DNA of 64,000 bases, from NCBI GenBank assembly GCA_000381585.1, contig KB906734.1, positions 248,001 to 312,000 on the forward strand, written 5' to 3'. Position 1 is the first letter of the stretch. Each line of letters starts with the position of its first letter. Source of the DNA: Acidobacteriaceae bacterium KBS 83. GTDB lineage: Bacteria; Acidobacteriota; Terriglobia; Terriglobales; Acidobacteriaceae. A program made the position numbers and the translations under genes. The notes below the pieces were generated by a model that was not told where the DNA came from, did not search any database, and saw only the letters and a program-made list of their open reading frames with translations. This document shows positions 56,016 to 64,000 of this stretch, piece after piece.

Positions 56016-56075
56016 CCTAAGTGTGGTTTAGGTTCGCGGACTACGTTGGGTGGTATCACACCACCTTCTACGTAG
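56016..56075 (+). promoter_or_regulatory. Leader hairpins covering the WbaP ribosome site
   Basis: A small hairpin CCTAA-7-TTAGG (56016-56032) is followed by a two-part hairpin: inner GGTGGT-ATCAC-ACCACC (56049-56065) inside outer CTACGT (56041-56046) / ACGTAG (56070-56075). The ribosome site TAGGA (56073-56077) overlaps the outer right arm, so the folded RNA would hide it. The upstream part also holds the palindrome GAAGA-T-TCTTC (55979-55989). Regulation is inferred. Confidence 0.45.
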
Positions 56076-56083
56076 GAACCACT

Positions 56084-57532
56084 ATGGCTTCAGCATCCGT
56101 TACATTGCATGAACTGCCGGTTCAGATGGTGCGCATCCCAAAGGTCGAGTGCCGGCCGCGGAAATGCACTCTGATTCTCGCCTGCTGCGACGCCGCAAGC
56201 ATCATTGCCGCGTGGTGCATTGGATATGGCACCAAACTCCTCTCCGGAGGAAATCTTCAGCTCGCCACCTATCTCCATCTGTGGCCGAGCCTTATCGTTT
56301 TCTTCGCCGTTTTCGCAGCACTTCGACTCTATCCGGGCATCATCTGCAACGGCGTAACGGAACTGGAACGGCTCACAGCGGGGATCTCGGTGAGCTTCAT
56401 CATGCTCGCAGCGTCCACGTTCATCGATCACGTGTCGAGCGACTACTCCCGAGCCGTCTTCTTCATCGCATGGGCGTCTGCCATCTTCCTCGTGCCTCTC
56501 TTTCGGGCCCTCGCACGAGCAGCACTCTCCGCCAGGCCTTGGTGGGGTGTTCCCGTAGTCATGTTCTACACCGGGGAGGAGTCCACCCGCGTACTACAGA
56601 TGCTGTCAGCAAAGCATGAGATTGGCATCAAGGTCGTCGCCATCTTGGCATCGCCCGACACTCCTCCCGGAAAGCACTCAGTGCCGGTTCTCGATTACCG
56701 CCATGCGTCCGTTCTGCGGTCGGCAGGCGTCTCCCGCGCTCTGATCGCGCTGCCGGAAAATTCTCCCGCACTGCTGCTGAGAAAGCTGGAAGCCTTCGAG
56801 AGCATGTTCCCCAAGCTCATGCTGGTGAATGATGCATTCTCCCACTACAGTCTGAGCACCGCGGCTCAGGACCTGGGAGGAGCGCTCTCGATGGAGGTCC
56901 GCCGCAATCTCCTCGATCCGCTTCCAAGAATGATCAAGCGAGCGATTGATCTCGCTCTCCTCACGATGATCGCACCCGTCGTCCTGCCGCTGACGTTCCT
57001 CCTCGGCGCTCTCGCCTGCGTGGGCTCCCGTGGAAGCATGTTCTATCGTCACCGGCGGATCGGAAGAGGCAATTCCACCATCCACGTCTGGAAGATCCGC
57101 ACCATGCATCAGGACAGCGATGCCATTCTTCAAAAGGCGCTCGCAAGCGATCCGATGCTGCATGCGGAGTGGCTCAGCAGCCGCAAACTGCTGCGTGACC
57201 CGCGCGTCACCCCGGTAGGAAAGATTCTTCGCCGCACCAGCCTCGATGAATTGCCGCAGCTATGGAATGTGTTGCGCGGCGAGATGAGCCTGGTTGGTCC
57301 ACGGCCCATCGTCGACGAAGAGGTGGATCTCTACGGCGATCGATTTGACCTCTATTGCCGCGTGACACCAGGACTCACCGGTCTATGGCAAGTCTCTGGC
57401 AGAAGCAGGATGTCCGTCGACGAACGCGTGCGGCTGGACAGCTACTACGTCAAGAACTGGTCGCCATGGCTGGATCTGCACATCCTGGCTCGTACCACCA
57501 AAGTCGTCATCACCGGAGAGGGCGCCTACTAG
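56084..57532 (+). CDS. Undecaprenyl-phosphate sugar-1-phosphate transferase, WbaP type
   Basis: A 482-residue polyprenyl glycosylphosphotransferase. The N-terminal half has four to five membrane segments and a soluble middle domain; the C-terminal catalytic part shows [41 protein letters not shown] and VGPRPIV...[17 protein letters not shown]. It moves a hexose-1-phosphate from a UDP-sugar to undecaprenyl phosphate, the first step of exopolysaccharide assembly. The ATG at 56084 follows TAGGA; a GTG at 56021 would start inside the leader hairpin. It heads the exopolysaccharide locus that fills the rest of the window. Confidence 0.92.
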   Translation: MASASVTLHELPVQMVRIPKVECRPRKCTLILACCDAASIIAAWCIGYGTKLLSGGNLQLATYLHLWPSLIVFFAVFAALRLYPGIICNGVTELERLTAGISVSFIMLAASTFIDHVSSDYSRAVFFIAWASAIFLVPLFRALARAALSARPWWGVPVVMFYTGEESTRVLQMLSAKHEIGIKVVAILASPDTPPGKHSVPVLDYRHASVLRSAGVSRALIALPENSPALLLRKLEAFESMFPKLMLVNDAFSHYSLSTAAQDLGGALSMEVRRNLLDPLPRMIKRAIDLALLTMIAPVVLPLTFLLGALACVGSRGSMFYRHRRIGRGNSTIHVWKIRTMHQDSDAILQKALASDPMLHAEWLSSRKLLRDPRVTPVGKILRRTSLDELPQLWNVLRGEMSLVGPRPIVDEEVDLYGDRFDLYCRVTPGLTGLWQVSGRSRMSVDERVRLDSYYVKNWSPWLDLHILARTTKVVITGEGAY

Positions 57533-57545
57533 GGGCGCCTTTCTT
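57521..57545 (+). terminator. Hairpin at the end of the WbaP-type gene
   Basis: GGCGCC (57521-57526) and GGCGCC (57534-57539) pair around a 7-base loop that includes the stop codon, followed by TTTCTT. The T run is short, so ending may be partial. Confidence 0.45.
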
Positions 57546-57627
57546 ACCGCGTCAGGGATCGCGCCGCAACAAGCGTGCCCCTGAACCGCAGTTGGAAGAC
57601 GCCGTCAGGCCCCATGGGAGCTCGAGA

Positions 57628-58677
57628 ATGAATACAGAAAGAACCCCCCGCAAGCGAATCCTGGTTACGGGAGCTGCAGGATTTATTGGTGCGCATCTGG
57701 CGCGCCGGCTGACTCGTCTTGGATATGAAGTGACGGGCATCGATAACCTGAATCATTACTACAGTCCGCTTCTCAAGCAGGCCCGTCTCAACACGCTGTG
57801 CGATTCACCGCATTTCCGCTTTCACGAAATGGACATCGCAGACGACCCGCGGATGAGCCGTCTGTTTGCGGAGGGCGGCTTTGACAGCGTCGTGCATCTT
57901 GCGGCTCAGGCAGGCGTTCGCTACTCCATTGACAATCCAAAAGCCTACGTCGACAGCAATATCGTGGGTTTCATGAATGTGCTCGAAGGTGTTCGCAGAA
58001 ATCCCTGCAATCACCTCGTCTTCGCCTCTTCAAGCTCCGTATACGGAGCTAACTCCTCCGTACCCTTTCGAGAGCAAGACACAACGGATCATCCGGTAAG
58101 CCTCTATGCGGCGACGAAGAAGAGCAATGAGGCCTTCGCTCACGCCTACAGCCATCTCTATGGCATTCCAATGACCGGCCTTCGCTTCTTCACCGTCTAC
58201 GGGCCATGGGGCCGGCCGGACATGGCTATCTTCAAGTTCGTGAAAGCGATCCTGTCCGGCGAAACCATCCAGCTTTATAACCAGGGAAAACTGAGCCGCG
58301 ACTTCACCTATATCGATGACATCATCGAAGGCATCGTTCGCGTCCTCCCCTTGCCGCCCGAAGCACAGAGCGAAGGATGGTCGGCCGCCCGGCTGCGTGT
58401 CCTGAACATCGGCAATAATCGCCCAGTAGAGCTCTTCCGCCTCGTCCGCGTCATCGAGAACGCTCTTGGCATGGAAGCGATCGTGAACCTGGCGCCCATG
58501 CAACAGGGTGACGTGTATACCACGTATGCTTCGGTCGATGGTTTGGCGGCTCTGACGGGTTACAACCCGGCGGTCCCTATCGAAGAGGGGATACAGGCAT
58601 TCGTCGAGTGGTACCGCAACAACTACCAGCCGCTGATGGACGAGCAGGAAGCTACCACGCAGGAATCAGTAGCCTGA
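57628..58677 (+). CDS. NAD-dependent UDP-sugar epimerase (UDP-glucuronate 4-epimerase-like)
   Basis: A 349-residue extended SDR enzyme. The Rossmann motif GAAGFIGAHLARRL is near residue 15, the active-site Ser/Tyr-x3-Lys reads SSSVYG and YAATKKSNE, and RFFTVYGPWGRPDMAIFKF marks the UDP-uronate epimerases of the CapI/LspL group. It would interconvert UDP-glucuronate and UDP-galacturonate (or a related pair) for the exopolysaccharide. GGGAG lies 7 bases before the ATG at 57628; the upstream part of the open frame overlaps the WbaP-type gene and is rejected. A strong hairpin follows the stop. Confidence 0.88.
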   Translation: MNTERTPRKRILVTGAAGFIGAHLARRLTRLGYEVTGIDNLNHYYSPLLKQARLNTLCDSPHFRFHEMDIADDPRMSRLFAEGGFDSVVHLAAQAGVRYSIDNPKAYVDSNIVGFMNVLEGVRRNPCNHLVFASSSSVYGANSSVPFREQDTTDHPVSLYAATKKSNEAFAHAYSHLYGIPMTGLRFFTVYGPWGRPDMAIFKFVKAILSGETIQLYNQGKLSRDFTYIDDIIEGIVRVLPLPPEAQSEGWSAARLRVLNIGNNRPVELFRLVRVIENALGMEAIVNLAPMQQGDVYTTYASVDGLAALTGYNPAVPIEEGIQAFVEWYRNNYQPLMDEQEATTQESVA

Positions 58678-58686
58678 GGTCACCTG

Positions 58687-58728
58687 AACGTACGGACGCG
58701 ACTGGTTATCAGCTTGCGTCCGTACGTT
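58687..58728. terminator. 13-bp stem terminator between convergent genes
   Basis: AACGTACGGACGC (58687-58699) and its perfect complement GCGTCCGTACGTT (58716-58728) form a 13-bp stem with a 16-base loop, then TTTC on the plus strand. The right arm lies inside the last codons of the convergent beta-helix gene. Confidence 0.65.
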
Positions 58729-60430
58729 TCACGGTCAGACGTTGATTCGTCCCGGCATTCACATTCGTGCAATGATCCAGCACGATATCCGCTGCGTTGC
58801 TGCCGCTGTTTCCGCTTAAGTGAATGCCGCTCGCATTCACCAGTGCCATGGATGCGAGACCGCTCGCAGCCGCGGGCGTCGAGACCACATTGTTCAACAG
58901 GGATACATTCCACGCAGCGGCGCAATAGACGGCTGCCAATGGTGAAGGATCGAAAGTATTCTCGCTCACGGTGATGTTGCTGTTCACCTGCTTCGCCTGG
59001 ACCGCACTCGACGCTGCTGCATCCTGGGATGTGCTGATCGTAATGACGCCAGTACCCGCGCCGGGATATGCATAGCCGCAATTGCCAAATCGGTTCTGGC
59101 TGATGAGCACGTTATTCACCACGGGCCCTTCCATCCACTTCGCGTCAGCAGCCAGCAGTATGGCCGGCAGGGAGCAGCCCCAGAAATTGTTGTTCTCGAT
59201 CGTGACATTCGAGTGCGCCACGATGCCGCGAGCGCGGTTGCCCAGGAAATGTGAGTCCATTACCTCGAGTTTCGGTGCCGACATCTGGTTGCAGACGAGC
59301 GCACCACGAGGCGCAACTCCCGTCCCATTCGTGGTGAGGATTGCATTTGACCCAGCGAGGCTCGCGCCCTTGATTGTCGCTTGCTGGAGCGGCGCGAGGG
59401 TAGTCGCATCCACAAATTGCAGTGTGTCGCCAGCGCGGGGGAGTTGCCAATCTCCGATGGGGCTATGCGAACGCGCTGAAACATGGCACTCCCCTGCGTA
59501 GCTCTCCTCCACCTTCCAGTACGAAGCGAAGACATTCACGGCATCGTCGCCCATTCCCAGGAATGTGCAGTGGCTGAGAGACAGTGTTCCCCGGCAGTCC
59601 ACGAAATGCGATCCGTCGGAACAGGTCGACATGTAACGGGATGAGTCCGGCGGCGGCGTGACCGCAAACGTGGCGAGTGCAATATCAGTACATCCCAGCG
59701 CAACCAGCCCGAGACCCGGAGCCGTGTGAATGGTGACACCGAAAATGCGGCTATTGACGCATTTGCGAAGCACCACCGCATTCGATCCATAGACACGATG
59801 CCGCAGAACCACACACATCCCGGCAGTGAGTGGGAGCTGCTTCTTCAGCGTCAGCCGGACAAGTTCGGGACTGACCCGCTGAATCGAGGCAACGTTGTAA
59901 TAGCTGTCGATGCCCTTCGGTGCTGGCAGCTTGGTCGCGCGGGCATACTGTCCAATCGCTTCCACACTGGCGATGGGATAGTTCCGGTAGTCAGGATCCA
60001 GCGCTATGTCCACCTGGTAACCGGCAACGCTCTGCACCTGACCTTGAGAGAAAGGCGGATCCTGCCAGTCGATGCGCAGATCGGCGAACTGAAGATCGCT
60101 GCAAGCAGCGAAGGTAAAGGGCTGCGCGTTTCCGCTGAACTTGAGCAGAGACCCGTTGCCTTCCACGGTGAGTCGTTGATACGAATTAAAGGAGAGGATC
60201 ATGCCTGAGGTTGGCGTGAAGAGATAGGTCCCTTTGGGAAAATTCAGCCGGCCCCCTATCTTTGACACTTTCTGAATGGCCGCACGCACCGCCGCCGTGC
60301 TGTCTTTACGGCCAGTAGGATCCGCACCGAGATCGGTAACACTGACACTGGCAGCGGGCTTTACTTCACCTGACAGCATGACGCCGCCCGTGGCAGATAC
60401 TCCTTGTTTCAGAAACTCTCGCCTGTTCAA
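58709..60430 (-). CDS. Tat-exported right-handed beta-helix protein (pectate-lyase-3-like)
   Basis: A 573-residue protein with a strong Tat signal (NRREFLKQG, residues 2-10) and then SVTDLGADPTGRKDSTAAVRAAIQ, the opening of Pectate_lyase_3/GH28-like beta-helix proteins. Repeats of VSLLNN / ITVSENTF-like coils run to the C-terminus (VNASGIHLSGNSGSNA). Such proteins cut, epimerise or modify uronate-containing polysaccharides. Placed in an exopolysaccharide locus next to a UDP-uronate epimerase gene, it may trim or degrade the polymer. Active-site residues cannot be fixed from sequence alone. Confidence 0.85.
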   Translation of the reverse strand: MNRREFLKQGVSATGGVMLSGEVKPAASVSVTDLGADPTGRKDSTAAVRAAIQKVSKIGGRLNFPKGTYLFTPTSGMILSFNSYQRLTVEGNGSLLKFSGNAQPFTFAACSDLQFADLRIDWQDPPFSQGQVQSVAGYQVDIALDPDYRNYPIASVEAIGQYARATKLPAPKGIDSYYNVASIQRVSPELVRLTLKKQLPLTAGMCVVLRHRVYGSNAVVLRKCVNSRIFGVTIHTAPGLGLVALGCTDIALATFAVTPPPDSSRYMSTCSDGSHFVDCRGTLSLSHCTFLGMGDDAVNVFASYWKVEESYAGECHVSARSHSPIGDWQLPRAGDTLQFVDATTLAPLQQATIKGASLAGSNAILTTNGTGVAPRGALVCNQMSAPKLEVMDSHFLGNRARGIVAHSNVTIENNNFWGCSLPAILLAADAKWMEGPVVNNVLISQNRFGNCGYAYPGAGTGVITISTSQDAAASSAVQAKQVNSNITVSENTFDPSPLAAVYCAAAWNVSLLNNVVSTPAAASGLASMALVNASGIHLSGNSGSNAADIVLDHCTNVNAGTNQRLTVKRTDAS

Positions 60431-60454
60431 AACAATCTCTCCGGCACTGGAAAT

Positions 60455-61300
60455 TTATGGAGCCTGCATCGGACGTTTCGCAGCGTCACCCAGCAGGTGC
60501 GCTATGGTGGGCTCCAGCGCGGCTGCCATCAGGGCTTGCCCGTGCGCTGTGGGATGGACCGAGCCCTGCGGCGGGTGTTTCGTCGGCTCGACAAAGAGGG
60601 CATCGTTCGTGTGGCCGTCTTTCAGAAACACCGAACTGATGTCGGTGTAGCTCACCCAGGGAGTCGCATTGCTGTCGAAGCGGGAGGCCAGTTGCGAATT
60701 GATCTGATCCGTCATCTCCGTCTTCCACGGCCCTTGATTGCTGGGCAGCATGCCGACCACGAGAATGTGCGCGGCCGGCATACGTGTGTGGACCTCCGCG
60801 ACAATACGTTCGATGGCTGCCGCGTCCTGATCGGCTGTCCAGTTCCGATGTTTGCTGCTGGTGTTGTTTGTACCGATCAGCAGAACAACGAGCCGCGGCT
60901 GCAGATGCGCAATCTCATCGTGATCGATGCGCCACAGCAGGTTCCCCGTCGTGTCCCCGGAAAACCCTAGATTCAGCGCATTCCGGTCCCCGTAATAGTA
61001 GGCCCAGACAGGACGATAGTTCACAATGGGCGACGGATCCGCGCGCTCGTAGTTGTGCGTAATCGAATCACCGAGGAAGAGGAGATCAACCTTCGCTTCC
61101 CTCTTCATGATCTTTTCCTTCCCCTCAAACCGGCCTTTCCATGCTGGCTCGTCCAGGCGCGAAACAGGCGCCGAAGGCGAGTCTGCAACCGTGTCCGAAG
61201 CGGAAGCCTGTGCCGCGGTCATGTGCGTTGCAAGCAGGCCGAGCCCGCAACTGATCGCGAGAAAGAGAGTCGAAAGCAGTTTGCTTCTTCGATCCATCAT
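60455..61300 (-). CDS. Secreted SGNH/GDSL hydrolase
   Basis: A 281-residue exported enzyme. After a signal peptide (LFLAISCGLGLL) come block I LFLGDSITHNYE (Ser), block II GFSGDTTGNLLWR (Gly), block III LIGTNN (Asn) and block V with His in SVHPTAHG. The usual D-x-x-H of block V reads G-S-V-H, so the catalytic Asp is not in its normal place. The family removes acetyl groups from polysaccharides; here an exopolysaccharide decorating role is likely. The ATG overlaps the upstream glycosyltransferase stop (ATGA), so it is co-translated. A second ATG one codon on is equally possible. Confidence 0.85.
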   Translation of the reverse strand: MMDRRSKLLSTLFLAISCGLGLLATHMTAAQASASDTVADSPSAPVSRLDEPAWKGRFEGKEKIMKREAKVDLLFLGDSITHNYERADPSPIVNYRPVWAYYYGDRNALNLGFSGDTTGNLLWRIDHDEIAHLQPRLVVLLIGTNNTSSKHRNWTADQDAAAIERIVAEVHTRMPAAHILVVGMLPSNQGPWKTEMTDQINSQLASRFDSNATPWVSYTDISSVFLKDGHTNDALFVEPTKHPPQGSVHPTAHGQALMAAALEPTIAHLLGDAAKRPMQAP

Positions 61301-62430
61301 GCCGCTTCTACCACCGGGACCTGCGTGGATGGAGCGGAACGAGCGCGATCGTACACGCGCAGCGTATCCTCGACCATCAGTTCCGATGTGAAGTGCGCCA
61401 GATAGCGAGCACGGCCCGCGTCTCCCAGCTTGGAACGAAGCGCGGGTTCAGCAATCAGCCGGCCGAGCGCATCGCGCAGAGCACCACGATCGCCCGCCGG
61501 AACAAGCAAGCCGGTCTCCTGATGGCCTACGGCCTCGGCGATGCCGCCCACATCAGTTGCCACCACGGGCAAACCGGCTCGCATTGCTTCAAGAATACTG
61601 ATCGGAAACGCCTCGAACTTTGTTGCCAGGACAAAGATCTGCGATGCGAACAGCAGTTCCGCTACGTCGGTGTTTCCCGGCAGCAATCGAACGCGATCCC
61701 CCAATTTGAGCATCGTGATCTGATCGCGTATAGCAGCCTCGCGCTCTCCTTCGCCCACCAAGGCCAGTTGCCAATCAAGATGCGTCAGATCTGCCAATGC
61801 CTGCAGCAGCATCTCGTGGTCCTTCTGGGGCTCGTAGCGCGCCACCATCACGAGCGTAGGAGGTTGCAGCGTGACCGGTCGTGTTCGCGCAAAAGGCATA
61901 TCTGCAATCCCATTGTGTACAACGTCCAGCGACTGAGGTGCTGCCACGCGAAAGCTCGTGGCCAGCTGCCGCTCATACTCGCAGACATTGATGGTTCGCG
62001 TTCCCATGTACCCGGCCAATCGCTCCGCCCACAGGAAGATCGCTCGCGGCTTGAGCGATCCGCGGTCGATCATCGACCACCCATGCGGAGTAAAGGTGCT
62101 GGGGATTCCCAACAGCTTCGCTGCTGTGCGTGCAAGCCAACCCGCCTTTGCCGTGTGAGCGCAAACCAGATCTGGTTTTAGCTGTCGGAATGCTTTGACG
62201 AGTGCGACGAGTGCCCTCACATCTCGCCACGGCCGCACCGGGCGAACCAGATCGTCGATCGAAAGCTGGCTGATGCCGTACCCGGCAAGGCGTTCATTAA
62301 ATATACCGGGACGCCCCGTGATGACTGTCACATCATGGCCCGCCCTCTTCAGCGCCACGCACAAATCATGCACATGACTCTGCGCTCCGCCCAGAACATC
62401 TCCGCGTGTCAAAACCTGAACGATCTTCAT
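61297..62430 (-). CDS. Glycosyltransferase family 4
   Basis: A 377-residue GT-B enzyme opening MKIVQVLTRGDVLGGAQSHV, with VMVARYEPQKDHEMLLQAL in the nucleotide-sugar domain and the EX7E-type stretch PISILEAMRAGLPVVATDVGGIAEA. It transfers a sugar to the lipid-linked exopolysaccharide repeat. The ATG at 62430 has GGGAGC about 10 bases before it and lies 7 bases after the preceding GT2 gene. It overlaps the SGNH hydrolase gene. No membrane segment is present. Confidence 0.9.
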   Translation of the reverse strand: MKIVQVLTRGDVLGGAQSHVHDLCVALKRAGHDVTVITGRPGIFNERLAGYGISQLSIDDLVRPVRPWRDVRALVALVKAFRQLKPDLVCAHTAKAGWLARTAAKLLGIPSTFTPHGWSMIDRGSLKPRAIFLWAERLAGYMGTRTINVCEYERQLATSFRVAAPQSLDVVHNGIADMPFARTRPVTLQPPTLVMVARYEPQKDHEMLLQALADLTHLDWQLALVGEGEREAAIRDQITMLKLGDRVRLLPGNTDVAELLFASQIFVLATKFEAFPISILEAMRAGLPVVATDVGGIAEAVGHQETGLLVPAGDRGALRDALGRLIAEPALRSKLGDAGRARYLAHFTSELMVEDTLRVYDRARSAPSTQVPVVEAA

Positions 62431-62437
62431 CTGCTGC

Positions 62438-63367
62438 TCAGCTCCCGGCCTCGAGCGCCTCTGCCGCAAACGTCTGCGACGGAACAACTCCGGACAGCCC
62501 CGATTCGACTACCTGCAACTCGCTCCACAGCGCTTTCCAGGCTTCCAGTTGTTCGGGAGTCGGAGCCGCAGCCCCCTGCCTGCCTAACCTGCGCGTGGGC
62601 CCACCCAGCGCCGCGACACAATTCGCTCCAAGCCGCGCCAACTGAATCATGATGAACGCGGCCCGCCGATGCGCCGCCATCGAATCGCCCTCGTGATCGA
62701 AGACGAACTTCGTCCACAACAGCTTGTAGCGCGCAAGCTTCTTCAGAGACACATGCTCCTGTCTATAACCCAGAACAATCTCCGCCACATTGGCAAAGCA
62801 GCTTTGCTCATAGCTGCGCAGCAGAAGCTCCTGGTCCTGTCCCAGCAGCGCGGTCTCGTTGTAACGCCAGCGCCGGAACCACTCCGTCTTGCCCATCCAT
62901 GTCGGATGCCACAGCGGAAAGCCACGGAACGGCTGCTGCACTATGGCGCGATGACGCGCCGGCGGGCTGAAGCGCCAGAGAGCGGCCCCCTTGGCGCCAA
63001 ATACCAGTGCCTGTCCTCCGCAAAGATCCACTTTACGGTGCTGACCCAGAAAATGTAACTGTGTCGCGAGCCGATCGGGAAAAGCCACGTCGTCCGCATC
63101 CATCCTCGCCAGATAGAAACCGCGCGCGCGATCGATGCATTCGTTCAGCCGTGCGGCCAGCCGCCGGCGATTGCCATCCGACCAGACGATGACGCGCGGA
63201 TCCTTGAAGCTGCGCGCGATCTCAAGGCTGCCGTCGGTTGAACCGTCGTCGCAAAGCAGCAACTCGAAATCCTCAAAGGTCTGTTGCAGCATCGAGCGAA
63301 TCGCCAGCGCGAGCGTCCCCCGGCTGTTGAAGAAGGGCATCGCGATGGAGATAGTTGGATTTGGCAT
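62438..63367 (-). CDS. Glycosyltransferase family 2
   Basis: A 309-residue GT-A enzyme: ISIAMPFFNSRGTLALAIRSM, CDDGSTDGS and the DxD-type MDADD in RMDADDVAFPDRLA are typical. The C-terminal part is soluble with an AAAPT stretch. It adds a sugar to the exopolysaccharide repeat unit. The ATG at 63367 has GAGGAG just before it; the longer frame to 63526 is antisense-like in part and overlaps the next gene. It lies 10 bases after the partial glycosyltransferase gene in the same row. Confidence 0.9.
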   Translation of the reverse strand: MPNPTISIAMPFFNSRGTLALAIRSMLQQTFEDFELLLCDDGSTDGSLEIARSFKDPRVIVWSDGNRRRLAARLNECIDRARGFYLARMDADDVAFPDRLATQLHFLGQHRKVDLCGGQALVFGAKGAALWRFSPPARHRAIVQQPFRGFPLWHPTWMGKTEWFRRWRYNETALLGQDQELLLRSYEQSCFANVAEIVLGYRQEHVSLKKLARYKLLWTKFVFDHEGDSMAAHRRAAFIMIQLARLGANCVAALGGPTRRLGRQGAAAPTPEQLEAWKALWSELQVVESGLSGVVPSQTFAAEALEAGS

Positions 63368-63377
63368 GCTCTCCTCC

Positions 63378-64000
63378 TCAGGCCGTCTCAGCGACCGCTG
63401 TCTTCCCTGATGCATAAGCCACGGAACGAAAGATCTCTGCGTACGCCGGAACGAGACGATCCAGGCTGAAGTGCCGCTCCACCACCGAGCGCCCTTCCGC
63501 TCCCATATGACCGCGCAGCGCGTCATTATCGATCAGTTCCAGCAGAGTCTCCACCCACTCGCTCGTGTGCGTCGCACCAAAGCCCACTGCGCCATGCGCA
63601 AGGACCTCGCGGTTCATGCCCACGGGCGACACAACTACGGGCACTCCGCACGCCATGTAGCAAAGCATCTTGTAGCTGCACTTGCCGGCGCACCACGCAT
63701 CTTCCACCAGCGGCATCAGTCCGATGGACATCTGCTGAATCACCTCCGGTTCAAGGCCGGGGGCCCAGCGCACAAACTCCACGCGCGCTTCCGGCAAATG
63801 TTTAAAGCGCGGCGGCCGGTCCGCCATGACTCGAAATCGCACGTTACTACGCTCCTGCATCACATGTGCGATTGCGCCCTCAATCTCGTACAGCAGCGGG
63901 AAGTTGCCGCTGGTGCCACTCCAGCCCACCACGACGGGATTGCCGGAAGTATTGGTCTTTCGCGCGGGGTGCAGCAGGTGTGTGTCAATCGCCGTCGGAA
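63378..64000 (-). CDS. Glycosyltransferase family 4 (5' end cut by window edge)
   Basis: A 206-residue C-terminal part of a GT-B glycosyltransferase; the frame is open to the right edge (it begins ..PTAIDTHLLHPAR, the usual linker after the first domain). It holds VVVGWSGTSGNFPLL for the sugar-nucleotide domain, PLVEDAWCAGKCSYKMLCYMACGVPVVVSP and a terminal helix. It belongs to the exopolysaccharide row and precedes the GT2 gene by 10 bases. The N-terminus lies outside the window. Confidence 0.85.
   Translation of the reverse strand, partial: PTAIDTHLLHPARKTNTSGNPVVVGWSGTSGNFPLLYEIEGAIAHVMQERSNVRFRVMADRPPRFKHLPEARVEFVRWAPGLEPEVIQQMSIGLMPLVEDAWCAGKCSYKMLCYMACGVPVVVSPVGMNREVLAHGAVGFGATHTSEWVETLLELIDNDALRGHMGAEGRSVVERHFSLDRLVPAYAEIFRSVAYASGKTAVAETA

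Noticed and set aside
57355-57627. Long N-terminal extension of the epimerase
   Set aside because: It would overlap the WbaP-type gene out of frame; the ATG at 57628 has a ribosome site and directly precedes the Rossmann motif.

Overview
The window looks like chromosomal DNA of a soil acidobacterium, probably family Acidobacteriaceae (Granulicella/Terriglobus/Edaphobacter-like). This is an inference from G+C-rich coding DNA, many ATGA start/stop overlaps, a heavy load of secreted carbohydrate-active enzymes, Tat signal peptides, and typical acidobacterial families (TIG-repeat lipoproteins, MoxR/DUF58/DUF4129 operon, EtfBA with a membrane Fe-S oxidoreductase). I see no rRNA, tRNA, CRISPR array, insertion sequence or phage gene.

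Layout. (1) 1-7.3 kb, minus strand: an edge-truncated HExxH metallopeptidase, a secreted alpha/beta esterase, then M20 peptidase, Na+/solute symporter and a beta-lactamase-fold/NamZ (GH171) fusion, read in that order and suggestive of peptidoglycan-fragment recovery. (2) 7.6-14 kb: a LacI regulator with two MFS transporters and a short-chain dehydrogenase, and a divergent secreted GH5 glucanase. (3) 14-28 kb: envelope proteins, then a complete fatty-acid oxidation regulon. A TetR regulator heads fadN-fadA-fadE on the plus strand, and EMO-etfB-etfA-acyl-CoA ligase-hydrolase run the other way. A strong promoter with an inverted repeat sits in the shared control region. (4) 28-41 kb: RDD and SpoIIM-like membrane proteins, a 1222-residue TIG/propeller lipoprotein, a Tat-exported GH1 lacking the usual acid/base glutamate, then a five-gene MoxR/DUF58/DUF4350/DUF4129/membrane-protein operon. 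(5) 41-48.5 kb: lutABC lactate oxidation, a GH3 beta-glucosidase and a LytS/LytT-type two-component pair. (6) 48.5-56 kb: small unknown secreted and membrane proteins, an Fpg/Nei DNA glycosylase, a translationally coupled pair of unknown exported proteins, and an unusual zinc-ribbon/TM/OmpA protein. (7) 56 kb to the end: an exopolysaccharide locus (WbaP-type priming transferase, UDP-sugar epimerase, Tat-exported beta-helix protein, SGNH hydrolase, and three glycosyltransferases, the last cut by the window edge).

How the parts fit. The common theme is polysaccharide turnover plus envelope maintenance. A LacI-operator-like element with core CAAACGAT lies upstream of the GH5, GH1 and GH3 genes, which otherwise sit far apart, so a small glucan regulon under the local LacI protein is possible. 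The lipid-oxidation block sends electrons from acyl-CoA through EtfAB to the quinone pool via the membrane Fe-S protein. The most unusual items are the GH1 active-site change, the shared CAAACGAT element, the zinc-ribbon/OmpA protein with its unknown neighbours, and a leader hairpin that covers the ribosome binding site of the exopolysaccharide priming enzyme.
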